From positions 1,612,001 through 1,676,000 of the forward strand of contig NW_027473315.1 of assembly GCF_050947335.1 (NCBI RefSeq): a stretch of DNA of 64,000 bases. Direction: 5' to 3'. Below the pieces are notes generated by a model. The model ran no database searches and had not been told where the DNA came from. It saw only the letters and a list, made by a program, of their open reading frames with translations. Below, piece after piece: positions 13,901 to 30,066 of the stretch. Every line of letters begins with the position of its first letter. Position 1 is the first letter of the stretch. This DNA is from Megachile rotundata. Taxonomy: Eukaryota > Arthropoda > Insecta > Hymenoptera > Megachilidae. Both the position numbers and the translations under genes were made by a program.

Positions 13901-15539
13901 TGTGATTGTATTATTGTGATTGTATGATTGTGATTGTATGATTGTGATTGTATGATTGTGAATGTATGATTGTGATTGTATGATAGTGATTGTGTGATTC
14001 TGATTGTATGATTGTTTTTGTATGATTGTGATTGTATAGTAGTAATTGTATGATTGTCATCGTATGATTGTGATTGTATGATTGTGATTGTATAGTAGTA
14101 ATTGTATGATTGTCTTCGTATGATTGTGATCGTATGATTGTGATTGTATGATTGTGATTGTATGATTGTGATTGTATGATTGTGATTGTATCATTGTGAT
14201 TGTATGGTTGTGATCATATGAGTGTGATTGTATGATTGTGATTGTATGATTGTTTTTGTATGATTGTGATTGTATAGTAGTAATTGTATGATTGTCATCG
14301 TATGATTGTGATTGTACGATTGTTTTTGTATGATTGTGATTGTATAGTAGTAATTGTATGATTGACTTCGTATGATTGTGATCGTATGATTGTGATTGTA
14401 TGATTGTGATTGTATGATTGTTTTTGTATGATTGTGATTGTATAGTAGTAATTGTATGATTGTCATCGTATGATTGTGATTGTATGATTGTTTTTGTATG
14501 ATTGTGATTGTATAGTAGTAATTGTATGATTGTCTTCGTATGATTGTGATCGTATGATTGTGATTGTATGATTGTGATTGTATGATTGTGATTGTATGAT
14601 TGTGATTGTATCATTGTGATTGTAAGATTGTGATCATATGATTTTGATTGTATGATTGTGATTGTATGATTGTTTTTGTATGATTGCGATTGTATGATTG
14701 TGATTGTATGATTGTGATTGTATGATTGTGATTGTATGATTGTGATTGTATTATTGTGATTGTATGATTGTGATTGTATGATTGCGATAGTATGATTGTG
14801 ATTGTATGATTGCGATAGTATGATTGTGATTGTATGATTGTGATTGTATGATTGTGATTGTATGATTGTGATTGTATGATTGTGATTGTATGATTGTGAT
14901 TGTATGATTGAGATTGTATGATTGTGATTGTATTATTGTGATTGTATGATTGTGATTGTATGATTGTGATTGTATGATTGTGATCATATGATTGTGATTG
15001 TATGATTGTGATTGTATGATTGTTTTTGTATGATTGTGATTGTATGATTGTGATTGTATGATTGTTATTGTATGATTGTTATTGTATGATTGTGATTGTA
15101 TGATTGTGATTGTATGATTGTGATTGTATGATTGTGATTGTATGATTGAGATTGTATGATTGTGATTGTATTATTGTGATTGTATGATTGTGATTCTATG
15201 ATTGTGATTGTATGATTGTGAATGTATGATTGTGATTGTATGATTGTGATTGTATGATTGTGATTGTATGATTGTTTTTGTATGATTGTGATTGTATAGT
15301 AGTAATTGTATGATTGTCATCGTATGATTGTGATTGTATGATTGTTTTTGTATGATTGTGATCGTATAGTAGCAATTGTATGATTGTCTTCGTATGATTG
15401 TGATCATATGATTGTGATTGTATGATTGTGATTGTATGATTGTGATTGTATGATTGTGATTGTATGATTGTGATTGTATCATTGTCATTGTATGATTGTG
15501 ATCATATGATTGTGATTGTATGATTGTGATTGTATGATT
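10920..15539. repeat. K-type higher-order repeat K1 (~4.6 kb)
   Basis: The taattg monomer at 10,929 recurs at 15,549, an offset of 4,620 bp (330 monomers), and the following marker order is shared. Farther in, the K1-K2 offset becomes 5,040 bp, for example tgattgggat at 12,931 and 17,971, then 4,788-4,802 bp from ~14.2 kb. All are multiples of 14, so the copies differ by whole-monomer blocks. Markers include the tgatagtgattgtg / tgattctg pair, T-run plus tagtagtaattg cassettes and paired tgattgttattg monomers near 15,060. Confidence 0.75.
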
Positions 15540-18500
15540 GTGATTGTATAATTGTGATTGTATGATTGAGATTGTATGATTGTGATTGTATTATTGTGAT
15601 TGTATGATTGTGATTGTATGATTGTGATTGTATGATTGTGAATGTATGATTGTGATTGTATGATAGTGATTGTGTGATTCTGATTGTATGATTGTTTTTG
15701 TATGATTGTGATTGTATAGTAGTAATTGTATGATTGTCATCGTATGATTGTGATTGTATGATTGTGATTGTATAGTAGTAATTGTATGATTGTCTTCGTA
15801 TGATTGTGATCGTATGATTGTGATTGTATGATTGTGATTGTATGATTGTGATTGTATGATTGTGATTGTATCATTGTGATTGTATGATTGTGATCATATG
15901 AGTGTGATTGTATGATTGTGATTGTATGATTGTTTTTGTATTATTGTGATTGTATGATTGTGATTGTATCATTGTGATTGTATGATTGTGATCATATGAG
16001 TGTGATTGTATGATTGTGATTGTATGATTGTTTTTGTATGATTGTGATTGTATAGTAGTAATTGTATGATTGTCATCGTATGATTGTGATTGTATGATTG
16101 TTTTTGTACGATTGTGATTGTATAGTAGTAATTGTATGATTGTCATCGTATGATTGTGATTGTATGATTGTTTTTGTATGATTGTGATTGTATAGTAGTA
16201 ATTGTATGATTGTCTTCGTATGATTGTGATCGTATGATTGTGATTGTATGATTGTGATTGTATGATTGTGATTGTATGATTGTGATTGTATGATTGTGAT
16301 TGTATCATTGTGATTGTAAGATTGTGATCATATGATTTTGATTGTATGATTGTGATTGTATGATTGTTTTTGTATGATTGCGATTGTATGATTGTGATTG
16401 TATGATTGTGATTGTATGATTGTGATTGTATTATTGTGATTGTATGATTGTGATTGTATGATTGCGATAGTATGATTGTGATTGTATGATTGCGATGGTA
16501 TGATTGTGATTGTATGATTGTGATTGTATGATTGTGATTGTATGATTGTGATTGTATGATTGTGATTGTATGATTGTGATTGTATGATTGAGATTGTATG
16601 ATTGTGATTGTATTATTGTGATTGTATGATTGTGATTGTATGATTGTGATTGTATGATTGTGATCATATGATTGTGATTGTATGATTGTGATTGTATGAT
16701 TGTTTTTGTATGATTGTGATTGTATGATTGTGATTGTATGATTGTTATTGTATGATTGTTATTGTATGATTGTGATTGTATGATTGTGATTGTATGATTG
16801 TGATTGTATGATTGTGATTGTATGATTGAGATTGTATGATTGTGATTGTATTATTGTGATTGTATGATTGTGTTTGTATGATTGTTTTTGTATGATTGTG
16901 ATTGTATAGTAGTAATTGTATGATTGTCATCGTATGATTGTGATTGTATGATTGTTTTTGTATGATTGTGATCGTATAGTAGCAATTGTATGATTGTCTT
17001 CGTATGATTGTGATCATATGATTGTGATTGTATGATTGTGATTGTATGATTGTGATTGTATGATTGTGATTGTATCATTGTCATTGTATGATTGTGATCA
17101 TATGATTGTGATTGTATGATTGTGATTGTATGATTGTTTTTGTATGATTGTGATTGTATGATTGTGATTGTATCATTGTGATTGTATGATTGTGATCATA
17201 TGATTGTGATTGTATGATTGTGATTGTATGATTGTTTTTGTATGATTGTGATTGTATGATTGTGATTGTACGATTGTGATTGTATGATTGTTTTTGTATG
17301 ATTGCGATTGTATGATTGTGATTGTATGATTGTGATTGTATGATTGTGATTGTATTATTGTGATTGTATGATTGTGATTGTATGATTGCGATAGTATGAT
17401 TGTGATTGTATGATTGTGATTGTATGATTGTGATTGTATCATTGTGATTGTATGATTGTGATCATATGATTGTCATCGTATGATTGTGATTGTATGATTG
17501 TTTTTGTATGATTGTGATTGTATAGTAGCAATTGTATATTTGTCTTCGTATGATTGTGATCGTATGATTGTGATTGTATGATTGTGATTGTATGATTGTG
17601 ATTGTATGATTGTGATTGTATGATTGTGATTGTATCATTGTGATTGTATGATTGTGATCATATGATTGTGATTGTATGATTGTGATTGTATGATTGTTTT
17701 TGTATGATTGTGATTGTATGATTGTGATTGTATGATTGTGATTGTATGATTGTGATTGTATGATTGTGATTGTATGATTGTGATTGTATCATTGTGATTG
17801 TATGATTGTGATCATATGATTGTGATTGTATGATTGTGATTGTATGATTGTTTTTGTATGATTGTGATTGTATGATTGTGATTGTACGATTGTGATTGTA
17901 TGATTGTGATTGTATTATTGTGATTGTATGATTGTGATTGTATGATTGTGATTGTATGATTGCGATAGTATGATTGGGATTGTATGATTGTGATTGTATG
18001 ATTGTGATTGTATGATTGCGATAGTATTATTGTGATTGTATGATTGTGATTGTATGATTGTGATTGTATAATTGTGATTGTATGATTGAGATTGTATGAT
18101 TGTGATTGTATTATTGTGATTGTATGATTGTGATTGTATGATTGTGATTGTATGATTGTGAATGTATGATTGTGATTGTATGATTGTGATTGTATGATTG
18201 TGATTGTATGATTGTGATTGTATCATTGTGATTGTATGATTGTGATCATATGAGTGTGATTGTATGATTGTGATTGTATGATTGTTTTTGTATGATTGTG
18301 ATTGTATAGTAGTAATTGTATGATTGTCATCGTATGATTGTGATTGTACGATTGTTTTTGTATGATTGTGATTGTATAGTAGTAATTGTATGATTGACTT
18401 CGTATGATTGTGATCGTATGATTGTGATTGTATGATTGTGATTGTATGATTGTTTTTGTATGATTGTGATTGTATAGTAGTAATTGTATGATTGTCATCG

Positions 18501-20340
18501 TATGATTGTGATTGTATGATTGTTTTTGTATGATTGTGATTGTATAGTAGTAATTGTATGATTGTCTTCGTATGATTGTGATCGTATGATTGTGATTGTA
18601 TGATTGTGATTGTATGATTGTGATTGTATCATTGTGACTGTATGATTGTGATCATATGATTGTGATTGTATGATTGTGATTGTATGATTGTTTTTGTATG
18701 ATGGTGATTGTATGATTGTGATTGTACGATTGTGATTGTATGATTGTGATTGTATTATTGTGATTGTATGATTGTGATTGTATGATTGTGATTGTATGAT
18801 TGCGATAGTATGATTGCGATTGTATGATTGTGATTGTAAGATTGTGATTGTATGATTGCGATAGTATGATTGTGATTGTATGATTGTGATTGTATGATTG
18901 TGATTGTATGATTGTGATAGTATGATTGTGATTGTATGATTGTGATTGTATGATTGTGATTGTATGATTGTGATTGTATCATTGTGATTGTATGGTTGTG
19001 ATCATATGAGTGTGATTGTATGATTGTGATTGTATGATTGTTTTTGTATGATTGTGATTGTATAGTAGTAATTGTATGATTGTCATCGTATGATTGTGAT
19101 TGTACGATTGTTTTTGTATGATTGTGATTGTATAGTAGTAATTGTATGATTGACTTCGTATGATTGTGATCGTATGATTGTGATTGTATGATTGTGATTG
19201 TATGATTGTTTTTGTATGATTGTGATTGTATAGTAGTAATTGTATGATTGTCATCGTATGATTGTGATTGTATGATTGTTTTTGTATGATTGTGATTGTA
19301 TAGTAGTAATTGTATGATTGTCTTCGTATGATTGTGATCGTATGATTGTGATTGTATGATTGTGATTGTATGATTGTGATTGTATGATTGTGATTGTATG
19401 ATTGTGATTGTATCATTGTGATTGTAAGATTGTGATCATATGATTTTGATTGTATGATTGTGATTGTATGATTGTTTTTGTATGATTGCGATTGTATGAT
19501 TGTGATTGTATGATTGTGATTGTATGATTGTGATTGTATGATTGTGATTGTATTATTGTGATTGTATGATTGTGATTGTATGATTGCGATAGTATGATTG
19601 TGATTGTATGATTGCGATAGTATGATTGTGATTGTATGATTGTGATTGTATGATTGTGATTGTATGATTGTGATTGTATGATTGTGATTGTATGATTGTG
19701 ATTGTATGATTGAGATTGTATGATTGTGATTGTATTATTGTGATTGTATGATTGTGATTGTATGATTGTGATTGTATGATTGTGATCATATGATTGTGAT
19801 TGTATGATTGTGATTGTATGATTGTTTTTGTATGATTGTGATTGTATGATTGTGATTGTATGATTGTTATTGTATGATTGTTATTGTATGATTGTGATTG
19901 TATGATTGTGATTGTATGATTGTGATTGTATGATTGTGATTGTATGATTGAGATTGTATGATTGTGATTGTATTATTGTGATTGTATGATTGTGATTCTA
20001 TGATTGTGATTGTATGATTGTGAATGTATGATTGTGATTGTATGATTGTGATTGTATGATTGTGATTGTATGATTGTTTTTGTATGATTGTGATAGTATA
20101 GTAGTAATTGTATGATTGTCATCGTATGATTGTGATTGTATGATTGTTTTTGTATGATTGTGATCGTATAGTAGCAATTGTATGATTGTCTTCGTATGAT
20201 TGTGATCATATGATTGTGATTGTATGATTGTGATTGTATGATTGTGATTGTATGATTGTGATTGTATGATTGTGATTGTATGATTGTGATTGTATCATTG
20301 TCATTGTATGATTGTGATCATATGATTGTGATTGTATGAT
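15540..20340. repeat. K-type higher-order repeat K2 (~4.8 kb)
   Basis: Second K copy. Compared with K1 it gains a ~420-bp block (30 monomers) around 16.73-17.15 kb that resembles 15.06-15.48 kb, including the doubled tgattgttattg. It loses ~252 bp (18 monomers) around 18.9 kb. The 12,875-13,186 segment of K1 recurs unchanged in marker order at 17,915-18,226. These are whole-monomer gains and losses typical of recombination within tandem arrays. Confidence 0.75.
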
Positions 20341-23300
20341 TGTGATTGTATGATTGTGATTGTATGATTGTGATTGTATGATTGAGATTGTATGATTGTG
20401 ATTGTATTATTGTTTTTGTATGATTGTGATTGTATGATTGTGATTGTATGATTGTTATTGTATGATTGTTATTGGATGATTGTGATTGTATGATTGTGAT
20501 TGTATGATTGTGATTGTATGATTGTGATTGTATGATTGAGATTGTATGATTGTGATTGTATTATTGTGATTGTATGATTGTGATTGTATGATTGTGATTG
20601 TATGATTGTGAATGTATGATTGTGATTGTATGATTGTGATTGTATGATTGTTTTTGTATGATTGTGATTGTATAGTAGTAATTGTATGATTGTCATCGTA
20701 TGATTGTGATTGTATGATTGTTTTTGTATGATTGTGATCGTATAGTAGCAATTGTATGATTGTCTTCGTATGATTGTGATCATATGATTGTGACTGTATG
20801 ATTGTGATTGTATGATTGTGATTGTATGATTGTGATTGTATCATTGTCATTGTATGATTGTGATCATATGATTGTGATTGTATGATTGTGATTGTATGAT
20901 TGTGATTGTATGATTGTGATTGTATGATTGTTTTTGTATGATTGTGATTGTATGATTGTGATTGTATGATTGTGATTGTATGATTGTGATTGTATGATTG
21001 TGATTGTATGATTGTGATTGTATGATTGTGATTGTATGATTGTGATTGTATGATTGTGATTGTATGATTGTGATTGTATGATTGTGATTGTATGATTGCG
21101 ATAGTATGATTGCGATTGTATGATTGTGATTGTATGATTGTGATTGTATGATTGTGATTGTATGATTGTGATTGTATGATTGTGATTGTATGATTATGAT
21201 TGTATCATTGTGATTGTCTGATTGTGATCATATGATTGTGATTGTATGATTGTGATTGTATGATTGTTTTTGTATGATTGTGATTGTATGATTGTGATTG
21301 TATGATTGTGATTGTATGATTGTGATTGTATGATTGTGATTGTATGATTGTGATTGTATGATTGCGATAGTATGATTGTGATTGTATGATTGTGATTGTA
21401 TGATTGTGATTGTATGATTGTGATTGTATCATTGTGATTGTATGATTGTGATCATATGATTGTCATCGTATGATTGTGATTGTATGATTGTTTTTGTATG
21501 ATTGTGATTGTATAGTAGCAATTGTATATTTGTCTTCGTATGATTGTGACCGTATGATTGTGATTGTATGATTGTGATTGTATGATTGTGATTGTATGAT
21601 TGTGATTGTATCATTGTGATTGTATGATTGTGATCATATGATTGTGATTGTATGATTGTGATTGTATGATTGTGATTGTATGATTGTTTTTGTATGATTG
21701 TGATTGTATGATTGTGATTGTATGATTGTGATTGTATGATTGTGATTGTATGATTGTGATTGTATGATTGTGATTGTATGATTGTGATTGTATCATTGTG
21801 ATTGTATGATTGTGATCATATGATTGTGATTGTATGATTGTGATTGTATGATTGTTTTTGTATGATTGTGATTGTATGATTGTGATTGTACGATTGTGAT
21901 TGTATGATTGTGATTGTATTATTGTGATTGTATGATTGTGATTGTATGATTGTGATTGTATGATTGCGATAGTATGATTGGGATTGTATGATTGTGATTG
22001 TATGATTGTGATTGTATGATTGCGATAGTATTATTGTGATTGTATGATTGTGATTGTATGATTGTGATTGTATAATTGTGATTGTATGATTGAGATTGTA
22101 TGATTGTGATTGTATTATTGTGATTGTATGATTGTGATTGTATGATTGTGATTGTATGATTGTGAATGTATGATTGTGATTGTATGATTGTGATTGTATG
22201 ATTGTGATTGTATGATTGTGATTGTATCATTGTGATTGTATGATTGTGATCATATGAGTGTGATTGTATGATTGTGATTGTATGATTGTTTTTGTATGAT
22301 TGTGATTGTATAGTAGTAATTGTATGATTGTCATCGTATGATTGTGATTGTACGATTGTTTTTGTATGATTGTGATTGTATAGTAGTAATTGTATGATTG
22401 ACTTCGTATGATAGTGATCGTATGATTGTGATTGTATGATTGTGATTGTATGATTGTTTTTGTATGATTGTGATTGTATAGTAGTAATTGTATGATTGTC
22501 ATCGTATGATTGTGATTGTATGATTGTTTTTGTATGATTGTGATTGTATAGTAGTAATTGTATGATTGTCTTCGGATGATTGTGATCGTATGATTGTGAT
22601 TGTATGATTGTGATTGTATGATTGTGATTGTATCATTGTGATTGTATGATTGTGATCATATGATTGTGATTGTATGATTGTGATTGTATGATTGTTTTTG
22701 TATGATGGTGATTGTATGATTGTGATTGTACGATTGTGATTGTATGATTGTGATTGTATTATTGTGATTGTATGATTGTGATTGTATGATTGTGATTGTA
22801 TGATTGCGATAGTATGATTGTGATTGTATTATTGTGATTGTATGATTGTGATTGTATGATTGTGATTGTATGATTGTGAATGTATGATTGTGATTGTATG
22901 ATAGTGATTGTGTGATTCTGATTGTATGATTGTTTTTGTATGATTGTGATTGTATAGTAGTAATTGTATGATTGTCATCGTATGATTGTGATTGTATGAT
23001 TGTGATTGTATAGTAGTAATTGTATGATTGTCTTCGTATGATTGTGATCGTATGATTGTGATTGTATGATTGTGATTGTATGATTGTGATTGTATGATTG
23101 TGATTGTATCATTGTGATTGTATGGTTGTGATCATATGAGTGTGATTGTATGATTGTGATTGTATGATTGTTTTTGTATGATTGTGATTGTATAGTAGTA
23201 ATTGTATGATTGTCATCGTATGATTGTGATTGTACGATTGTTTTTGTATGATTGTGATTGTATAGTAGTAATTGTATGATTGACTTCGTATGATTGTGAT

Positions 23301-25900
23301 CGTATGATTGTGATTGTATGATTGTGATTGTATGATTGTTTTTGTATGATTGTGATTATATAGTAGTAATTGTATGATTGTCATCGTATGATTGTGGTTG
23401 TATGATTGTTTTTGTATGATTGTGATTGTATAGTAGTAATTGTATGATTGTCTTCGTATGATTGTGATCGTATGATTGTGATTGTATGATTGTGATTGTA
23501 TGATTGTGATTGTATGATTGTGATTGTATGATTGTGATTGTATCATTGTGATTGTATGATTGTGATTGTATGATTGTGATTGTATTATTGTGATTGTATG
23601 ATTGTGATTGTATGATTGCGATAGTATGATTGTGATTGTATGATTGCGATAGTATGATTGTGATTGTATGATTGTGATTGTATGATTGTGATTGTATGAT
23701 TGTGATTGTATGATTGTGATTGTATGATTGTGATTGTATGATTGAGATTGTATGATTGTGATTGTATTATTGTGATTGTATGATTGTGATTGTATGATTG
23801 TGATTGTATGATTGTGATCATATGATTGTGATTGTATGATTGTGATTGTATGATTGTTTTTGTATGATTGTGATTGTATGATTGTGATTGTATGATTGTT
23901 ATTGTATGATTGTTATTGTATGATTGTGATTGTATGATTGTGATTGTATGATTGTGATTGTATGATTGTGATTGTATGATTGAGATTGTATGATTGTGAT
24001 TGTATTATTGTGATTGTATGATTGTGATTGTATGATTGTGATTGTATGATTGTGATTGTATGATTGTGATTGTATCATTGTCATTGTATGATTGTGATCA
24101 TATGATTGTGATTGTATGATTGTGATTGTATGATTGTTTTTGTATGATTGTGATTGTATGATTGTGATTGTATGATTGTGATTGTATGATTGTGATTGTA
24201 TGATTGTGATTGTATGATTGTGATTGTATGATTGTGATTGTATGATTGTGATTGTATGATTGTGATTGTATGATTGTGATTGTATGATTGTAATTGTATG
24301 ATTGCGATAGTATGATTGCGATTGTATGATTGTGATTGTATGATTGTGATTGTATGATTGTGATTGTATGATTGTGATTGTATGATTGTGATTGTATGAT
24401 TGTGATTGTATGATTATGATTGTATCATTGTGATTGTCTGATTGTGATCATATGATTGTGATTGTATAGTAGCAATTGTATGTTTGTCTTCGTATGATTG
24501 TGATCGTATGATTGTGATTGTATGATTGTGATTGTATGATTGTGATTGTATGATTGTGATTGTATGATTGTGATTGTATCATTGTGATTGTATGATTGTG
24601 ATCATATGATTGTCATCGTATGATTGTGATTGTATGATTGTTTTTGTATGATTGTGATTGTATAGTAGCAATTGTATGTTTGTCTTCGTATGATTGTGAT
24701 CGTATGATTGTGATTGTATGATTGTGTTTGTATGATTGTGATTGTATGATTGTGATTGTATCATTGTGATTGTATGATTGTGATCATATGATTGTGATCA
24801 TATGATTGTGATTGTATGATTGTTTTTGTATGATTGTGATTGTATGATTGTGATTGTATGATTGTGATTGTATGATTGTGATTGTGTGATTGTGATTGTA
24901 TCATTGTGATTGTATGATTGTGATCATATGATTGTGATTGTATGATTGTGATTGTATGATTGTTTTTGTATGATTGTGATTGTATGATTGTGATTGTATG
25001 ATTGTGATTGTATGATTGTGATTGTATGATTGTGATTGTATGATTGTGATTGTATGATTGTGATTGTAGGATTGTGATTGTATGATTGTGATTGTATCAT
25101 TGTGATTGTATGATTGTGATCATATGATTGTGATCATATGATTGCGATTGTATGATTGTGATTGTATGATTGTGATTGTATGATTGTGATTGTATGATTG
25201 TTTTTGTATGATTGTGATTGTATGATTGTGATTGTACGATTGTGATTGTATGATTGTGATTGTATTATTGTGATTGTATGATTGTGATTGTATGATTGTG
25301 ATTGTATGATTGCGATAGTATGATTGGGATTGTATGATTGTGATTGTATGATTGTGATTGTATGATTGCGATAGTATTATTGTGATTGTATGATTGTGAT
25401 TGTATGATTGTGATTGTATAATTGTGATTGTATGATTGAGATTGTATGATTGTGATTGTATTATTGTGATTGTATGATTGTGATTGTATGATTGTGATTG
25501 TATGATTGTGATTGTATCATTGTGATTGTATGATTATGATCATATGAGTGTGATTGTATGATTGTGATTGTATGATTGTTTTTGTATGATTGTGATTGTA
25601 TAGTAGTAATTGTATGATTGTCATCGTATGATTGTGATTGTACGATTGTTTTTGTATGATTGTGATTGTATAGTAGTAATTGTATGATTGACTTCGTATG
25701 ATTGTGATCGTATGATTGTGATTGTATGATTGTGATTGTATGATTGTTTTTGTATGATTGTGATTGTATAGTAGTAATTGTATGATTGTCATCGTATGAT
25801 TGTGATTGTATGATTGTTTTTGTATGATTGTGATTGTATAGTAGTAATTGTATGATTGTCTTCGTATGATTGTGATTGTATGATTGTGATTGTATGATTG
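20341..25900. repeat. K-type region K3, partial and rearranged
   Basis: The tgattgggat anchor recurs at ~21,975 (4,004 bp after K2) and again at 25,321 (3,346 bp later), so this stretch holds one K copy plus part of another. Other offsets to K2 are 4,130 bp (18,979 to 23,109) and 4,032 bp (19,553 to 23,585). The stretch 24.4-25.2 kb is rich in gatcata monomers, twice as adjacent pairs (~24,782 and ~25,125). The left edge of the 19.2-kb duplication falls inside, at about 21.74-21.79 kb. Confidence 0.65.
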
Positions 25901-25978
25901 TGATTGTATCATTGTGATTGTATGATTGTGATCATATGATTGTGATTTTATGATTGTGATTGTATGATTGTTTTTGTA

Positions 25979-28900
25979 TGACTGCGATTGTATGATTGTG
26001 ATTGTATGATTGTGATTGTATGATTGTGATTGTATGATTGTGATTGTATTATTGTGATTGTATGATTGTGATTGTATGATTGCGATAGTATGATTGTGAT
26101 TGTATGATTGCGATAGTATGATTGTGATTGTATGATTGTGATTGTATGATTGTGATTGTATGATTGTGATTGTATGATTGTGATTGTATGATTGTGATTG
26201 TATGATTGTGCTTGTATGATTGAGATTGTATGATTGTGATTGTATTATTGTGATTGTATGATTGTGAGTGTATGATTGTGATTGTATGATTGTGAATGTA
26301 TGATTGTGATTGTATGATTGTGATTGTATGATTGTGATTGTATGATTGTGATTGTATGATTGTGATTGTATCATTGTGATTGTATGATTGTGATCATATG
26401 ATTGTGATTGTATGATTGTGATTGTATGATTGTTTTTGTATGATTGTGATTGTATGATTGTGATTGTATGATTGTGATTGTATGATTGTGATTGTATGAT
26501 TGTGATTGTATTATTGTGATTGTATGATTGTGATTGTATGATTGTGATTGTATGATTGCGATAGTATGATTGTGATTGTATGATTGTGATTGTATGATTG
26601 TGATTGTATGATTGTGATTGTATGATTGCGATAGTATGATTGTGATTGTATGATTGTGATTGTATGATTGTGATTGTATAATTGTGATTGTATGATTGAG
26701 ATTGTATGATTGTGATTGTATTATTGTGATTGTATGATTGTGATTGTATGATTGTGATTGTATGATTGTGAATGTATGATTGTGATTGTATGATAGTGAT
26801 TGTGTGATTCTGATTGTATTATTGTTTTTGTATGATTGTGATTGTATAGTAGTAATTGTATGATTGTCATCGTATGATTGTGATTGTATGATTGTTTTTG
26901 TGTGATTGTGATTGTATAGTAGTAATTGTATGATTGTCTTCGTATGATTGTGATCGTATGATAGTGATTGTATGATTGTGATTGTATGATTGTGATTGTA
27001 TGATTGCGATTGTATGATTGTGATTGTATCATTGTGATTGCATGATTGTGATTATATAATTGTCATTGCATGATTGTTTTTGTATGATTGTGATTGTATG
27101 ATTGTGATTGTATGATTGTGCCTGTATGATTGTGATGGTATGATTGTGATTGTATGATTGCGATTGTATGACTGCAATTTTATGAGTGTGATTATATGAT
27201 TATGATTGTATGATTGTGATTGTATGATTGTTTTTGTATGATTGTGATTGTATGATTGTGATTGTATGATTGTGATTGTATGATTGTGATTGCATGATTG
27301 TGGTTGTATGATTATGGTTCTATTATTGTGATTGTATGATTGTTCTTGTATGATTATGATCGTATGATTGTAATTGCATGATCGTGATTGTATGATTGTG
27401 ATTGTATGATTGTGATTGTATGATTGTGATTGTATGATTGTGATTATATTATTGAGATAGTACGATTGTGATTGTATAATTTTGATTGCATGATTGTGAT
27501 TGTATGATTGTGATTGTATGATTGTGATTGTATGATTGTGATTTTATGGTTGTTTTTGTATGATTGTGATTGTATAGTAGTAATTGTATGATTGTCATCG
27601 TATGATTGTGATTGTATGATTGTGATTGTATGATTGTGATTGTATGATTGTGATTGTATTATTGTGATTGTATGATTGTGATTGTATGATTGTGATTGTA
27701 TGATTGCGATAGTATGATTGTGATTGTATGATTGTGATTGTATGATTGTGATTGTATGATTGCGATAGTATGATTGTGATTGTATGATTGTGATTGTATG
27801 ATTGTGATTGTATAATTGTGATTGTATGATTGAGATTGTATGATTGTGATTGTATTATTGTGATTGTATGATTGTGATTGTATGATTGTGATTGTATGAT
27901 TGTGAATGTATGATTGTGATTGTATGATAGTGATTGTGTGATTCTGATTGTATGATTGTTTTTGTATGATTGTGATTGTATAGTAGTAATTGTATGATTG
28001 TCATCGTATGATTGTGATTGTATGATTGTGATTGTATAGTAGTAATTGTATGATTGTCTTCGTATGATTGTGATCGTATGATTGTGATTGTATGATTGTG
28101 ATTGTATGATTGTGATTGTATCATTGTGATTGTATGATTGTGATCATATGAGTGTGATTGTATGATTGTGATTGTATGATTGTTTTTGTATGATTGTGAT
28201 TGTATAGTAGTAATTGTATGATTGTCATCGTATGATTGTGATTGTACGATTGTTTTTGTATGATTGTGATTGTATAGTAGTAATTGTATGATTGACTTCG
28301 TATGATTGTGATCGTATGATTGTGATTGTATGATTGTGATTGTATGATTGCGATAGTATGATTGTGATTGTATGATTGTGATTGTATGATTGTGATTGTA
28401 TGATAGTGATTGTGTGATTCTGATTGTATGATTGTTTTTGTATGATTGTGATTGTATAGTAGTAATTGTATGATTGTCATCGTATGATTGTGATTGTATA
28501 GTAGTAATTGTATGATTGTCATCGTATGATTGTGATTGTATGATTGTTTTTGTGTGATTGTGATTGTATAGTAGAAATTGTGTGATTGTCTTCGTATGAT
28601 TGTGATCGTATGATAGTGATTGTATGATTGTGATTGTATGATTGTGATTGTATGATTGTGATTGTATGATTGTGATTGTATGATTGTGATTGTATGATTG
28701 TGATTGTATCATTGTGATTGTATGATTGTGATTATATGATTGTCATTGCATGATTGTTTTTGTATGATTGTGATTGTATGATTGTGATTGTATGATTGTG
28801 CCTGTATGATTGTGATGGTATGATTGTGATTGTATGATTGCGATTGTATGATTGCAATTTTATGAGTGTGATTATATGATTATGATTGTATGATTGTGAT

Positions 28901-30066
28901 TGTATGATTGTTTTTGTATGATTGTGATTGTATGATTGTGATTGTATGATTGTGATTGCATGGTTGTGGTTGTATGATTATGGTTCTATTATTGTGATTG
29001 TATGATTGTTCTTGTATGATTATGATCGTATGATTGTAATTGCATGATCGTGATTGTATGATTGTGATTGTATGATTGTGATTGTATGATTGTGATTGTA
29101 TGATTGTGATTGTATGATTGTGATTGTATGATTGTGATTGTATCATTGTGATAGTATGATTGTGATCATATGATTGTGATCATATGATTGTGATTGTATG
29201 ACTGTGATTGTATGATTGTTTTTCTATGATTGTGATTGTATGATTGTGATTGTATGATTGTGATTGTATGATTGTGATTGTATGATTGTGATTGTATGAT
29301 TGTGATTGTATGATTGTGATTGTATTATTGTGATTGTATGATTGTGATTGTATGATTGCGATAGTATGATTGTGATTGTATGATTGTGATTGTATGATTG
29401 TGATCGTACGATTGTGATCGTATGATTGTGATTGTATGATTGTGATCGTTTGATTGTGGTTGTATAATTATGGTTCTATTATTGTGATTGTATGATTGTT
29501 CTGGTTTGATTATGATCATATGATTGTAATTGCATGATTGTGATTGTATGATTGTGATTGTATGATTGTGATTGTATGATTGTGATTGTATGATTGTGAT
29601 TGTATGATTGTGATTGTATCATTGTGATTGTATGATTATGATCATATGAGTGTGATTGTATGATTGTGATTGTATGATTGTTTTTGTATGATTGTGATTG
29701 TATAGTAGTAATTGTATGATTGTCATCGTATGATTGTGATTGTACGATTGTTTTTGTATGATTGTGATTGTATAGTAGTAATTGTATGATTGACTTCGTA
29801 TGATTGTGATCGTATGATTGTGATTGTATGATTGTGATTGTATGATTGTTTTTGTATGATTGTGATTGTATAGTAGTAATTGTATGATTGTCATCGTATG
29901 ATTGTGATTGTATGATTGTTTTTGTATGATTGTGATTGTATAGTAGTAATTGTATGATTGTCTTCGTATGATTGTGATCGTATGATTGTGATTGTATGAT
30001 TGTGATTGTATGATTGTGATCATATGATTGTGATTTTATGATTGTGATTGTATGATTGTTTTTGTA
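25979..30066. repeat. H-type higher-order repeat H1
   Basis: Defined from one tgactgcg monomer to the next (4,088 bp, 292 monomers). In order it holds tgcttg/tgagtg monomers; cgatag pairs; taattg, tgagattg, ttattg, tgaatg; the tgatagtgattgtg/tgattctg pair; a tatataattgtcattgcatg stretch; a degenerate gcctg...gcaatttt cassette (~27.12 kb); a tatggttctatt marker (~27.31 kb); a second set of the same (~28.80 and ~28.98 kb); doubled gatcata (~29.16 kb); and the tail cassette (~29.41-29.55 kb). The phase chosen is arbitrary. Confidence 0.8.
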